Assembly (NCBI GenBank): GCA_013202935.1
Contig: JABMRG010000129.1
Coordinates: forward strand, 1-36,563
DNA length: 36,563 nt
Direction of reading: 5' to 3'
From: Candidatus Omnitrophota bacterium
GTDB taxonomy: Bacteria; Omnitrophota; Gorgyraeia; JABMRG01
This document shows, piece by piece, positions 26,039 to 34,431 of the stretch. Position 1 is the first letter of the stretch, and every line of letters begins with the position of its first letter. The translations under genes were made by a program, and so were the position numbers. Below the pieces are notes generated by a model. The model searched no databases. It was given only the letters and a program-made list of their open reading frames with translations, and had not been told where the DNA came from.

Positions 26039-26806
26039 ATGAATAAGATGAAGTCGAGAGAGATGAGTAGGAAGCTAATTAGTTTTATAAAGAAGACCGT
26101 TGCCTCAAAAGGTTTTAGCAGGGTCATACTAGGCTTATCAGGAGGCCTTGATTCCAGCATAGTCGCGTTCTTATCTGTAAAAGCACTTGGCAAGGATAAT
26201 GTTATAGGTGTGCTTATGCCCTATGGCAGATTTTCAAAGAAGTCAGTAGCTGATGCGAAAAAAATAGCAAGGATACTTAAAATAAGCACAACAGAGCATG
26301 TAGATATATCACCCATGGTAAATGCCTATTTTAAAAAGGAAAAAAGCACATGCCATATAAGGCGTGGCAATAAAATGGCAAGAGAGAGGATGTCCATTCT
26401 CTACGACCTTTCTAAAAAGCATAATGCCCTGGTCATAGGAACCTCCAATAAGACTGAGGCCCTTCTGGGCTATGGAACATTACATGGTGATTGTGCCTGG
26501 GCGTTAAACCCCATAGGCAATTTGTACAAGACACAACTTCGGTCTTTAGCTAAGGATATCGGCATTCCTTCATTTGTTATCAACAAGCCTCCGACCGCAG
26601 GTTTATGGGATGGCCAGACAGATGAAGACGAGCTAGGATATACCTATGATGATATTGATAAGCTTTTATTTCTTATAATAGATAAGAGATTGGATAATAA
26701 GGAGTTGGTAAAAAAAGGTTTTGATAAGGAATTTATATCAGATATAAGAATAAGAATAAAGAATAACAAGTTTAAATTGCAGCCGCCTATGGTTGCAAAA
26801 ATTTAA
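26039..26806 (+). CDS. nadE: NH3-dependent NAD+ synthetase
   Basis: 255 residues. PP-loop ATP pyrophosphatase motif LGLSGGLDSS is near residue 33; GTSNKTE, GYGTLHGD, PIGNLYKTQLR and KPPTAGLWDGQTDEDELG are family signatures. There is no N-terminal nitrilase domain, so it uses ammonia rather than glutamine. It amidates deamido-NAD. ATG 26039 sits directly against a repeat and has no Shine-Dalgarno; ATG 26063 (after GAGAGA) is a plausible alternative. It converges on lpxB with a 20-bp 3' overlap. Confidence 0.94.
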   Translation: MNKMKSREMSRKLISFIKKTVASKGFSRVILGLSGGLDSSIVAFLSVKALGKDNVIGVLMPYGRFSKKSVADAKKIARILKISTTEHVDISPMVNAYFKKEKSTCHIRRGNKMARERMSILYDLSKKHNALVIGTSNKTEALLGYGTLHGDCAWALNPIGNLYKTQLRSLAKDIGIPSFVINKPPTAGLWDGQTDEDELGYTYDDIDKLLFLIIDKRLDNKELVKKGFDKEFISDIRIRIKNNKFKLQPPMVAKI

Positions 26807-27926
26807 CAATCTCACTTGCCGCACGCCTACTTGCTCCAGGCTCACCAAGAGAGTCTTTAATCTTAGCAAACTTTTCCTTAATAGAAGAAAGAATGTTCTT
26901 GTCCTTAAGAAGGCTGACTATATATTCTGCGATGCTATCAGGCCTTGCCTGATATTGTAAGAATTCAGGCACTATTTTTTCCCCAGCCACTATATTCACC
27001 AGGCCTATAAATGGAAGTTTTATTACATTCTTTGTCAGGATATAAGTGAGGAAATTGGTCTTATAGACTATAGCCATTGGGACATTAAGAACAGCTGTCT
27101 CGAGCGTTGCTGTTCCTGAAGTAACAACAGCACAGTCACATATACTTATAGCATTATATACGTCGGACTTTATAATCTTTATATTAATCTTGGTTTTAGA
27201 AATGATACCCCTTATATATTCTTCATCTATGGTAGAGGCAAGAGGAAGTACAAATTCAATTTGCTCTTGCTTATATCTCTGCAATATAAGCTTGGCAGAA
27301 TCGAGCATAATAGGAAGTATTGTTTTTATCTCACTGATCCTGGAGCCTGGAAGTATTCCAACAATCTTTGCGTCTTTGTCTATGCTGAGTCTTTTTAAAA
27401 CCTCATCTTTGCTTTCAGTAGGCTTTACTATATTTAGAAGTGGATGCCCCACGAATGTAGTATCAACTCCATGTTTTGTATAGAGCTTTTCTTCAAACTC
27501 AAAAAAGACCAGCATCTTATCTACAAGGCGCCTTATAGTGTTGATCCGCCATAAACCCCAAGCCCACACCTGAGGGCTTATGTAGTAAATTATAGGAACT
27601 CCTAACTTTTTTAACTCTCTTGCAACACGTAGATTAAACTCAGCATAATCTATAAGTATAGCGCAATCAGGAGGATCATCGCAGATATGTTTTATAAGGG
27701 AATTATATATATTCTTAAGTGCTATATAGCTCTTAAACAATCCGCCCGGGCCTATAAAGGCAAGATGGACTATGTTTTCCAGGAGCTTGATACCGGACGC
27801 CTGCATTCTTTCACCACCCAGACCGAAGAAACTCATATCCTTATCAAGTGATCTTATATCGTTTACAAGGTTTGCGGCGTGCATATCACTTGATACTTCA
27901 CCTGCTATGATAAGTATTCTTTTCAT
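26787..27926 (-). CDS. lpxB: Lipid-A-disaccharide synthase
   Basis: 379-residue GT19 glycosyltransferase that joins lipid X and UDP-diacylglucosamine. N-terminal IIAGEVSSDMHAANL, then GLGGERM, SPQVWAWG, GHPLL, ILPGSRISEI and VTSGTATLE (UDP-binding region) are all present. It is on the minus strand, 11 nt downstream of the Gfo/Idh/MocA gene, and read against the rest of the lpx set. No clear Shine-Dalgarno is seen, so translation may depend on coupling. Confidence 0.96.
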   Translation of the reverse strand: MKRILIIAGEVSSDMHAANLVNDIRSLDKDMSFFGLGGERMQASGIKLLENIVHLAFIGPGGLFKSYIALKNIYNSLIKHICDDPPDCAILIDYAEFNLRVARELKKLGVPIIYYISPQVWAWGLWRINTIRRLVDKMLVFFEFEEKLYTKHGVDTTFVGHPLLNIVKPTESKDEVLKRLSIDKDAKIVGILPGSRISEIKTILPIMLDSAKLILQRYKQEQIEFVLPLASTIDEEYIRGIISKTKINIKIIKSDVYNAISICDCAVVTSGTATLETAVLNVPMAIVYKTNFLTYILTKNVIKLPFIGLVNIVAGEKIVPEFLQYQARPDSIAEYIVSLLKDKNILSSIKEKFAKIKDSLGEPGASRRAASEIVKFLQP

Positions 27927-27937
27927 TGATTTATATA

Positions 27938-28852
27938 TTAGCTGTTGATTTTCTTTAACACTTCCAGGGCTACGGCAAGCGCTTCACGGCCTTCCTCGCC
28001 TGAGGCAAGAGGTTTCTTGCCTGTTTTTACACACTGCAGGAATGAGGCTATTTCTTTTTGAAGGGGTTTTTCTTTTTTGATATCTATCTGCTGTGATATA
28101 ATCTTGCCCAACCTTCTTCTGTATATATCGGCTTCCTGTTTTACGTAGTCTAAGGATATATAGGCGTTTGGCTGAAACATTCTTATCTTTCTCATAGTAT
28201 ATGCTGTTACTCTGCTTGCTGTTATATTGCATACAGCACCATTTTTAAAGGTAATGCGAGCATTTGCGATATCTTCGTGCTTAGAAAGTATCTTTACCCC
28301 TACAGCCTCAACACTCTTTACAGCTGACCTGATAAGCCAGAGGATTATATCTATATCGTGTATCATAAGATCCAGTACTACGCCAACATCTTTTATTCGC
28401 GGCACAAATGGCCCAAGACGATGACATTCTACGAATTTGATATCACCTTTTATGTTCTGTATAGCTTCTACAGCTGCGTTGAATCTTTCGATATGCCCTA
28501 CCGCAAGGGTTAGCTTATTGGATCTGGCTATATTCAAGAGCTCATCCGCCTGTTTCACAGTCTGGGTTATCGGTTTTTCTATAAGAAGATGTGCGCCGCT
28601 ACCTAAAAAGTCCTTTGCTATATGGTAATGCTCTTTGGTAGGGACAGCGATACTTGCAGCATCTACCTTACCAATAAGTTGACGGTAATCTGCAAAGGCG
28701 GCTGTCTTTAGGTCGTTGGATACACTTTTAAGCCTTGCTTTATCAGTGTCGCATACACCTATCAATTCTACGCTATCCATAGAGGAGTAGATCTTTGCAT
28801 GGATTGAGCCAAGTGCACCAACACCTATTACCGCCACCTTTAGTTTAGACAT
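27938..28852 (-). CDS. Gfo/Idh/MocA-family NAD(P)-dependent oxidoreductase
   Basis: 304 residues. The Rossmann start is VAVIGVGALGSIHAKIY, followed by VPTKEHYHIAKDFL, the LIEKPIT motif with its active-site Lys (EKP), GHIERFN, and DLMIHDIDIILWL in the C-terminal sheet domain. A homologue sits between lpxI and lpxB in Geobacter-like lpx clusters, and GnnA of this superfamily oxidises UDP-GlcNAc at C3 for 2,3-diamino lipid A. By context it is therefore a candidate GnnA. The GnnB aminotransferase expected beside it is not in the window, so this is inference. AAAGGT precedes the ATG, and a good promoter lies at 28878-28906. Confidence 0.88.
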   Translation of the reverse strand: MSKLKVAVIGVGALGSIHAKIYSSMDSVELIGVCDTDKARLKSVSNDLKTAAFADYRQLIGKVDAASIAVPTKEHYHIAKDFLGSGAHLLIEKPITQTVKQADELLNIARSNKLTLAVGHIERFNAAVEAIQNIKGDIKFVECHRLGPFVPRIKDVGVVLDLMIHDIDIILWLIRSAVKSVEAVGVKILSKHEDIANARITFKNGAVCNITASRVTAYTMRKIRMFQPNAYISLDYVKQEADIYRRRLGKIISQQIDIKKEKPLQKEIASFLQCVKTGKKPLASGEEGREALAVALEVLKKINS

Positions 28853-28877
28853 TGTGTAGACCTTTCTTTGAAATGTT

Positions 28878-28906
28878 ATTATATCATGTGAGAACTAGGC
28901 GGTCAA
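28878..28906 (-). promoter_or_regulatory. Promoter for the oxidoreductase-lpxB pair
   Basis: Read on the minus strand, TTGACC (28906-28901) is 17 bp from a perfect TATAAT (28883-28878), about 26 nt before the ATG at 28852. It makes the two minus-strand genes an independent transcription unit. Confidence 0.72.
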
Positions 28907-28980
28907 TGAAATAGAAGGAAATTGCTGGTTACCACCTAACTTATATATGATTAGCTAGTATAACTATTAGTATAAAAAGC

Positions 28981-29009
28981 TCGACAAAGAAGTACTGGTA
29001 TGATACAAT
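28981..29009 (+). promoter_or_regulatory. Promoter for msbA
   Basis: TCGACA (28981-28986) lies 17 bp before TACAAT (29004-29009), which is preceded by TGA (extended -10). The predicted start near 29016 leaves a leader of about 27 nt containing AAGGAG before GTG 29043. It is divergent from the oxidoreductase promoter across a 190-bp gap. Confidence 0.5.
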
Positions 29010-29042
29010 AGCAAAACCTTAAATTGGGTTCAAGGAGAACTG

Positions 29043-30854
29043 GTGAAGACATACTTCAGGCTAATAAAATATGTAAGGCCACATTTGTGGATACTGGCTG
29101 TTGCAGCTGTATTTATGGTCTTATCTTCTGCACTTCAGCCCATATCTTTTAGCATGCTTATACCTTTTATAGATAAAGTGTTAATAGGACAGAATATAAC
29201 TATTGTAGAGGATAGGGTGCCTCATTTTATACTTGAACTTATTTCTACCATAAACAGCATGCCGAGAAAAAATCTCTTATTCAGGATTGTACCTGTTGCG
29301 CTAGTTCTTTTCGTATTACGCTTTACGTTTGCTTACATCCAGCAGTATTTTATGCGTGAAACAAGCCAAAGAGTAGTCCGCGATATAAGAAATATAATAT
29401 ACGATAAATTGCTAAGGCTTTCGTTGGGTTTCTATTCACGTTCACAGACAGGAACGCTTATTTCCAGGATAACCTACGACAGTACAGTTATACAGGATGC
29501 TGTAGCAGAGGGGTTGACCGACCTTGTATTTCAGTCCTGCCTTTTTGTTTTTACGCTTGCCATGATAATATTTATTGCTTTTGCATCAAATATCGACCTT
29601 ATCTTCATATTCCTGATACTTTTTGTTATGCCTCTGGTAGTTATACCATTGCTTAAGATGGGTAAGCGCCTTAAACAGATAAGCAGAAAAGCGCAGGAAT
29701 CAATGGCAAATATTAACAATATATTATATGAAACCATATCAGGCATACGTATTGTTAAGGCCTTCTGCATGGAGGCATATGAGCGCATAAGGTTTAAAGG
29801 CCAGAATGAGGCATTTAAGAAATCGGTTATGAAATCCAACAAAAGGATCCTTGCCGTGAGCCCTATATCAGAATTCTTCACACTGATATGCGTTATGGCT
29901 ATTATTGTCTTTGCTGGGGTGAAGGTAATCGAGGGTGAACAGCAGGTGGGATCATTAGCTGCTTTTATAGGCCTTATATTGACACTTGGCAAACCCATCA
30001 AGCGCTTAAGCAGAGTGCACGCGGTTAATCAACAAGCAGTTGCTGCAGCAACGCGTATATTTGATATACTTGACGCAGAGGTGGATATAAAGGAAAAGAA
30101 GAATGCTATAAAGCTTCCACCCCTTACAAAAAATATCATAGTTTCTAATATCAGCTTTAAGTATGATGAGAAAGAGGTATTACAAGATATCTCTTTTGAT
30201 GCACAAGCAGGGAATGTAGTAGCTTTTGTAGGCCCAAGTGGCGCAGGAAAGACAACCTTAGTAAGCCTTATAGCGCGTTTTTATGATCCCATAAGTGGTT
30301 CTGTAGAGATAGACGGCCATGACATAAGAGACATAACCGTGGACTCCTTAAGAGATCAGATTGGTATTGTGACTCAAGAGACAGTACTCTTTAATGATGC
30401 TGTGAATGCAAACATAGGATACGGAAGGTCAGACTTTGATATGGGTAAGGTTATCGATGCGGCAAAAACAGCTAATGCGCATGATTTTATAATGAAAATG
30501 CCAAAACAGTACGATACTATTATAGGCGACAGGGGCTTTAAGCTATCAGGGGGCGAAAAACAGAGACTTGCTATAGCAAGGGCTATTTTTAAGAATCCTC
30601 CGATACTTATCTTTGATGAGGCAACATCACAGCTCGATTCCGAATCAGAGAAACTGGTCCAGGGAGCCATAGATAGGCTTATGATGGGCAGGACGGTATT
30701 TGTTATTGCGCACCGCCTATCCACCATAAAACATGCTGATACGATTATTGTTATGGATAAAGGCAAGATTGCTGATAGAGGAAAGCACCAGGAATTGATA
30801 AACAGAGGCGGGCTCTATAAAAAACTCTATACAATGCAGTTTATGGGCCTATAG
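29043..30854 (+). CDS. msbA: MsbA-type lipid A/LPS ABC exporter
   Basis: 603-residue half-transporter that flips lipid A-core across the inner membrane. Six membrane helices (about 17-310) precede a nucleotide-binding domain with Walker A GPSGAGKTTL (about 396-405), Q-loop VTQET, signature LSGGEKQR (about 501), Walker B ILIFDEATSQLDSE (about 520) and H-loop IAHRLS. Neighbouring lipid A genes support MsbA over other lipid or peptide exporters. Start is GTG 29043 with AAGGAG 6 nt upstream. No kdtA/waaA or lpxK gene follows. Confidence 0.9.
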   Translation: MKTYFRLIKYVRPHLWILAVAAVFMVLSSALQPISFSMLIPFIDKVLIGQNITIVEDRVPHFILELISTINSMPRKNLLFRIVPVALVLFVLRFTFAYIQQYFMRETSQRVVRDIRNIIYDKLLRLSLGFYSRSQTGTLISRITYDSTVIQDAVAEGLTDLVFQSCLFVFTLAMIIFIAFASNIDLIFIFLILFVMPLVVIPLLKMGKRLKQISRKAQESMANINNILYETISGIRIVKAFCMEAYERIRFKGQNEAFKKSVMKSNKRILAVSPISEFFTLICVMAIIVFAGVKVIEGEQQVGSLAAFIGLILTLGKPIKRLSRVHAVNQQAVAAATRIFDILDAEVDIKEKKNAIKLPPLTKNIIVSNISFKYDEKEVLQDISFDAQAGNVVAFVGPSGAGKTTLVSLIARFYDPISGSVEIDGHDIRDITVDSLRDQIGIVTQETVLFNDAVNANIGYGRSDFDMGKVIDAAKTANAHDFIMKMPKQYDTIIGDRGFKLSGGEKQRLAIARAIFKNPPILIFDEATSQLDSESEKLVQGAIDRLMMGRTVFVIAHRLSTIKHADTIIVMDKGKIADRGKHQELINRGGLYKKLYTMQFMGL

Positions 30855-30875
30855 CCTTACGAGTTTATATTTTAC

Positions 30876-30903
30876 TTGAAACTATTAGTTTTTATGATAT
30901 AAT
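30876..30903 (+). promoter_or_regulatory. Strong promoter for rpsB-tsf-pyrH-frr
   Basis: TTGAAA (30876-30881) and a perfect TATAAT (30898-30903) are 16 bp apart, with an extended TGA before the -10. It lies 45 nt before the rpsB start. No other gene is in the 93-nt gap. Confidence 0.75.
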
Positions 30904-30947
30904 CTAGGTTCGTTTAAAAACAGAGTATTTAAAAGGAGGAGTAAAAA

Positions 30948-31697
30948 TTGGTTACTGATATTATGAAGCAACTTTTAGAGGCAGGTGTCCATTTTGGACA
31001 TCAAACAAAAAGGTGGAACCCAAAGATGGCACCTTATATCTTTGGGCAACGTAACGGTATATATATCATAGACTTGGAGAAAACAGCCGGCAAAATAGAT
31101 GAGGCATGTTCATATTTGCTTGAGGCTGCTTCAAAAGGTGAAAGCATGCTATTTGTGGGTACCAAGAAGCAGGCCAAAGATGCCATTATTGCAGAATCGC
31201 AGCGTAGTGAAATGTTCTATGTAACAGAAAGGTGGCTGGGAGGCCTGCTTACAAATTTTGCTACAATACGAAGTAGTGTAAAACGGATGAAAGATATCGA
31301 GAAGATGAAAGAAGACGGTAGCTACGACGCCATTACCAAGAAGGAAAGAGCTAATTTAGATAAAGAGTGGGGCAAGCTGCAGAAGAACTTAGTCGGCGTA
31401 GCTGCGATGGAAAAGCTTCCCGGAGTGATTATTATAATTGACCCCAGGAAAGAAGACACGGCTGCAAGAGAAGCCAAAAAACTAGGTATACCTATTATAG
31501 CGTTAATAGACACCAACTCTGACCCTGACAGTATAGATTATCCGATACCAGGAAACGACGATGCTATAAGATCTATAAAGCTCCTATTGTCTATATTGAC
31601 TGATAGTATCATAGAAGGCAAAAAGAAAGCCAGGGTGAGTAAAAAACCCAAAGAAGAGAAGCAGGACCAGAAGGATAAGAAAGAAGTGAAGGGGTAA
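30948..31697 (+). CDS. rpsB: 30S ribosomal protein uS2
   Basis: 249 residues; [51 protein letters not shown] and [14 protein letters not shown] are the S2 core. The C-terminus ends in a Lys/Glu-rich tail of about 30 residues. The start is TTG 30948 behind a full AAGGAGG site, with no in-frame ATG until residue 6. It heads an operon with tsf, as in most bacteria. Confidence 0.96.
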   Translation: MVTDIMKQLLEAGVHFGHQTKRWNPKMAPYIFGQRNGIYIIDLEKTAGKIDEACSYLLEAASKGESMLFVGTKKQAKDAIIAESQRSEMFYVTERWLGGLLTNFATIRSSVKRMKDIEKMKEDGSYDAITKKERANLDKEWGKLQKNLVGVAAMEKLPGVIIIIDPRKEDTAAREAKKLGIPIIALIDTNSDPDSIDYPIPGNDDAIRSIKLLLSILTDSIIEGKKKARVSKKPKEEKQDQKDKKEVKG

Positions 31698-31700
31698 TAT

Positions 31701-32285
31701 ATGTTAGATAAAGTTAAAAAGCTAAGAGAAAAGACCAATGCCGGTATGATGGATTGTAAGACTGCCCTTTCTGAGGCAAAAGGCAACATAGATAAGGCGG
31801 TTGAAATATTGCGTAAAAAAGGAGTTAGCCTTGCAACCAAAAAATCCTCACGTGCAGCAAAAGAAGGCATAGTAGCATCCTATATACATATGAATGGCAA
31901 GATAGGCGTGCTGGTTGAGGTAAATTGCGAAACCGATTTTGTAGCCCGCAATGAAGAGTTTAAGGTTTTTGTAAAAGACCTTACTATGCAGATTGCTGCG
32001 GCAGATCCTACCTATACCAATAAGGAAGATGTGCCCGAAGAGGCATTAAAGAAAGAAAAGGATATAATAAAAGAGCAGAGCAAAGATAAGCCTAAAGCAG
32101 CTTTGGAAAAGATAATCGAGGGCAAGCTTAATAGTTTCTATCAGGAGTCCTGTCTTATGGAGCAGCCCTTTATAAAAGACCCTAAGGTCTTTATTAAGGA
32201 CCTGCTTACTTCGGTTATTGCAAAGACAGGCGAGAATATAGTAGTAAAAAGATTCACTCGTTACCAGCTGGGCGAGCCTGCATGA
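31701..32285 (+). CDS. tsf: Translation elongation factor Ts
   Basis: 194 residues, the short (Thermus-like) form of the EF-Tu nucleotide exchange factor. The UBA-like N-terminal domain is [17 protein letters not shown]. The Tu-contacting motif is [12 protein letters not shown] single core subdomain and the C-terminal module follow. It ends in a 4-nt overlap with pyrH. Confidence 0.95.
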   Translation: MLDKVKKLREKTNAGMMDCKTALSEAKGNIDKAVEILRKKGVSLATKKSSRAAKEGIVASYIHMNGKIGVLVEVNCETDFVARNEEFKVFVKDLTMQIAAADPTYTNKEDVPEEALKKEKDIIKEQSKDKPKAALEKIIEGKLNSFYQESCLMEQPFIKDPKVFIKDLLTSVIAKTGENIVVKRFTRYQLGEPA

Positions 32286-33013
32286 AGAAACACCCCAAGA
32301 ACAAAAAACCGGTTTACAAAAGGATAATCCTTAAACTAAGCGGAGAATCCCTACAAGGTGGCAGGGGTTATGGCATAGATGCATCTGTAACCCGTTCTAT
32401 AGCTTCTCAGATAAAGGAGATACATGGTTTAGGTATAGAAATAGCTATTGTAATAGGTGGCGGCAACATATTCCGGGGCTCAGAAGCAGCAGAAGGTATG
32501 GATGCAGCTATCGCAGATTACATGGGTATGCTAGCAACCGCTATAAATGGCATGGCATTACAGGATGCGCTTGAGAGAGAAGGTGTATTTACGCGTCTTC
32601 AGACCGCGATAAATATGCGTCAGATCGCAGAGCCATACATAAGAAGACGTGCAATACGCCATCTGGAGAAGAAGAGAGTTGTTATATTCGTTTGTGGCAC
32701 AGGGAATCCTTACTTTACAACATATACTACAGCTGCGTTAAGGGCAGCAGAGGTAAATGCAGATCTCATATTAAAGGCAACTAAAGTGGACGGTGTGTAT
32801 TCTGCGGATCCCTTAAAAGACAAAAAGGCAAAGAGGTTTAAAAAACTAGCTTATATAGATCTATTACGAAAAAGGCTAAAGGTTATGGATGCAACAGCCA
32901 TAAGCCTCTGCATGGATAATCAGATTCCCATTCTTATATTCAATCTTTTTGGTAAGGGTAATTTAAAAAAGGCTGTATCAGGCCAAAATATAGGTACTAT
33001 TATCAGGGGGTGA
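32282..33013 (+). CDS. pyrH: UMP kinase
   Basis: 243-residue hexameric UMP kinase of the amino-acid kinase fold. [12 protein letters not shown], the GGGNIFRG loop, [29 protein letters not shown] and [13 protein letters not shown] are present. It converts UMP to UDP for pyrimidine supply. An N-terminal basic stretch of about 13 residues precedes the core. Overlaps tsf (ATGA). Confidence 0.96.
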   Translation: MKKHPKNKKPVYKRIILKLSGESLQGGRGYGIDASVTRSIASQIKEIHGLGIEIAIVIGGGNIFRGSEAAEGMDAAIADYMGMLATAINGMALQDALEREGVFTRLQTAINMRQIAEPYIRRRAIRHLEKKRVVIFVCGTGNPYFTTYTTAALRAAEVNADLILKATKVDGVYSADPLKDKKAKRFKKLAYIDLLRKRLKVMDATAISLCMDNQIPILIFNLFGKGNLKKAVSGQNIGTIIRG

Positions 33014-33018
33014 CTCAA

Positions 33019-33582
33019 ATGAAATCTGTGAGAGAAGTTTTACATAATACAGAAGAAAATATGAAGAAGGTAATAACAGCCACAAAGAGAGAATTTTCAA
33101 TGGTCAGAACTGGCAGGGCATCTGTCTCTCTTGTCGAAGGCATACATATAGATTATTATGGAACAGCTACGCCTCTTAAGCAAGTTGCAAATATATCAGC
33201 CCCTGATGTTAAGTTAATCATAATACAGCCATGGGACCCATCCTGTCTTGCGGAAATAGATAAGGCAATACAAAAAAGCAATCTTGGAGTTATGCCTAAT
33301 AACGATGGTAAGGTTATACGCATAAGCATACCGCCTCTTTCAGAGGAGAGACGCCAGGAACTTATAAAGATAACAAAAAAGATGGCAGAAGATGGCCGCG
33401 TATCTATAAGGACTGTAAGACGCGATGCCAATGAGCATCTCAAGAAATTGGAAAAAGATAAACTGGTCAGCGAGGATGAAAACTTTAAGGCCCAAGATCA
33501 TGTCCAGAAGCTTACCGATAAACATATTAAAGATATAGATGCAGTCCTTAGCGAAAAAGATAAGGAGCTTATAGAGGTTTAA
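33019..33582 (+). CDS. frr: Ribosome recycling factor
   Basis: 187 residues from ATG 33019; GTG 33010 overlapping the pyrH stop would add three. The ATG is preferred because AGGGGG ends 9 nt upstream and the length fits the 185-residue family norm. Motifs: FSMVRTGRASVSLVEGI, YYGTATPLKQVANISAPD, PPLSEERRQEL, RTVRRDAN. It splits post-termination ribosomes with EF-G. The stop is 1 nt before tRNA-Lys. Confidence 0.96.
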   Translation: MKSVREVLHNTEENMKKVITATKREFSMVRTGRASVSLVEGIHIDYYGTATPLKQVANISAPDVKLIIIQPWDPSCLAEIDKAIQKSNLGVMPNNDGKVIRISIPPLSEERRQELIKITKKMAEDGRVSIRTVRRDANEHLKKLEKDKLVSEDENFKAQDHVQKLTDKHIKDIDAVLSEKDKELIEV

Positions 33583-33583
33583 G

Positions 33584-33659
33584 GCCCCGCTAACTCATCT
33601 GGTAGAGTAACGCCCTTTTAAGGCGTGAGTAGCAGGTTCGAGCCCTGCGCGGGGTACCA
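33584..33659 (+). tRNA. tRNA-Lys (anticodon TTT)
   Basis: A 76-nt cloverleaf with acceptor GCCCCGC/GCGGGGT (terminal G-T pair), D-loop with GGTAGAG, anticodon stem ACGCC/GGCGT around CTTTTAA (anticodon TTT), T-arm GCAGG/CCTGC with TTCGAGC, discriminator A and encoded CCA. It begins 1 nt after the frr stop and is followed at once by a terminator, so it is probably excised from the rpsB-frr transcript. Confidence 0.95.
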
Positions 33660-33701
33660 AAATTTAAAGCCCGCCTTTATTGGCGGGCTTTAAATTTTTA
33701 T
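33660..33701 (+). terminator. Intrinsic terminator after tRNA-Lys
   Basis: Perfect 16-bp arms (33660-33675 and 33682-33697) with a GC-rich core GCCCGCC/GGCGGGC and 6-nt loop, then T residues. It ends the rpsB-tsf-pyrH-frr-tRNA transcript. Confidence 0.9.
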
Positions 33702-33851
33702 ACCTCGTGATTGGATGAAAACCTTACAAGGGGGTTTTAGGGGGAAGCGTAAGCGGCCCCCTATCGGCGAAGTAAGCTTCCTTGCGTAAGGAAGAAAAAT
33801 ATTAAAAGGAAACCATCAGGGTTTCCTTTTAAAACCGAACGAAGTGAGGTT

Positions 33852-33879
33852 AGGTTCGAGCCCTGCGCGGGGTACCAAA
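33852..33879 (+). pseudogene. Duplicated tRNA-Lys 3' end fragment
   Basis: A 28-nt stretch identical to 33634-33661 (T-arm, 3' acceptor strand, CCA and two following bases of tRNA-Lys) recurs 218 bp downstream. The rest of a tRNA is absent upstream of it. It is followed by its own hairpin, as the intact gene is. It may be the far attachment site left by an element integrated at the tRNA, or the remains of a tandem tRNA duplication. Confidence 0.8.
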
Positions 33880-33911
33880 TTTTGAGCCACCAATAAAGGT
33901 GGGCTCAAAAT
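33879..33911 (+). terminator. Second terminator-like hairpin
   Basis: Arms at 33879-33891 and 33898-33911 pair with one bulged base around an AATAAA loop. The core sequence differs from the terminator at 33660, yet the position relative to the tRNA end is the same. The T-tract is weak. Confidence 0.6.
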
Positions 33912-33917
33912 CTTTGT

Positions 33918-33941
33918 GGGACGGTTCTTCTGAACCGTCCC
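33918..33941. repeat. REP-like palindrome
   Basis: Perfect 10-bp arms GGGACGGTTC and GAACCGTCCC around TTCT. The sequence resembles the GGGGACGTTTC repeats at 25793-26038, suggesting one family of dispersed palindromes in this genome, of the kind moved by REP-associated tyrosine transposases. Confidence 0.7.
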
Positions 33942-34003
33942 TTCTTATTTGCTTGTGTATAACAGGAGAATTGACTATAATATCTTATAATAGGTAATAC
34001 TAT

Positions 34004-34420
34004 ATGAAACACTATGAGTTTCTTGAACATACTGCAGATATAGGCATAAGGGTCTGGGGAGATAGCTTTAAAGAGCTCTTTATCCATTCTGCAAAAGCTA
34101 TGTATGAGCTTATAGCAGACATAAACCTGGTTAAACCAGAGAGCTCTTTTGAAGTAAGAGTAGAGGCCAAAGACAGAGATGAGCTCCTTAGAAACTGGCT
34201 TTCAGAGCTTCTATATTATTTTAATGTAAAGGAGATACTCTTAACTGATTTTGTAATAACTGAGCTGGATGATACGCATATTATATCAACAGCCAGTGGC
34301 GAAAAAATAGACCCAGATAGACATAATCTAAAGCGTGAAATAAAGGCCGTTACTTTTCATAATCTTAATATAAAAGAAAAGAACGGCGAATTTGCAACAG
34401 AAATTATATTCGATATATAG
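34004..34420 (+). CDS. Archease, RtcB-activating protein
   Basis: 138 residues with the family signature HTADIGIRVWGDS at the N-terminus, NWLSELLYYF in the middle, and LKREIKAVTFHNL toward the C-terminal metal-binding Asp. Archease speeds guanylation of RtcB and lets it turn over many times. It is directly followed by rtcB (11-nt gap), the classic pairing. A GAACCGTCCC palindrome lies about 60 nt upstream. Confidence 0.95.
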   Translation: MKHYEFLEHTADIGIRVWGDSFKELFIHSAKAMYELIADINLVKPESSFEVRVEAKDRDELLRNWLSELLYYFNVKEILLTDFVITELDDTHIISTASGEKIDPDRHNLKREIKAVTFHNLNIKEKNGEFATEIIFDI

Positions 34421-34431
34421 AAAAGGATATC

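Larger units (their letters stand above)
33702..34003. other. Repeat-rich gene-free spacer
   Basis: No coding region is seen. The spacer contains a run of palindromes (including CTTCCTT/AAGGAAG near 33776 and perfect 13-bp arms at 33802-33814 and 33820-33832), a duplicated piece of the tRNA-Lys 3' end, a second terminator-like hairpin, a REP-like palindrome, and about 60 nt of AT-rich leader before archease. Confidence 0.75.

Noticed and set aside
29531..30001. Minus-strand frame of 156 residues opposite msbA
   Set aside because: It is antisense to membrane helices of a clear ABC exporter, with no start signal or family match.
33702..33851. CRISPR-like repeats in the palindrome-rich spacer
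   Set aside because: The hairpins differ from one another and are not regularly spaced; there are no repeat-spacer units and no cas genes.
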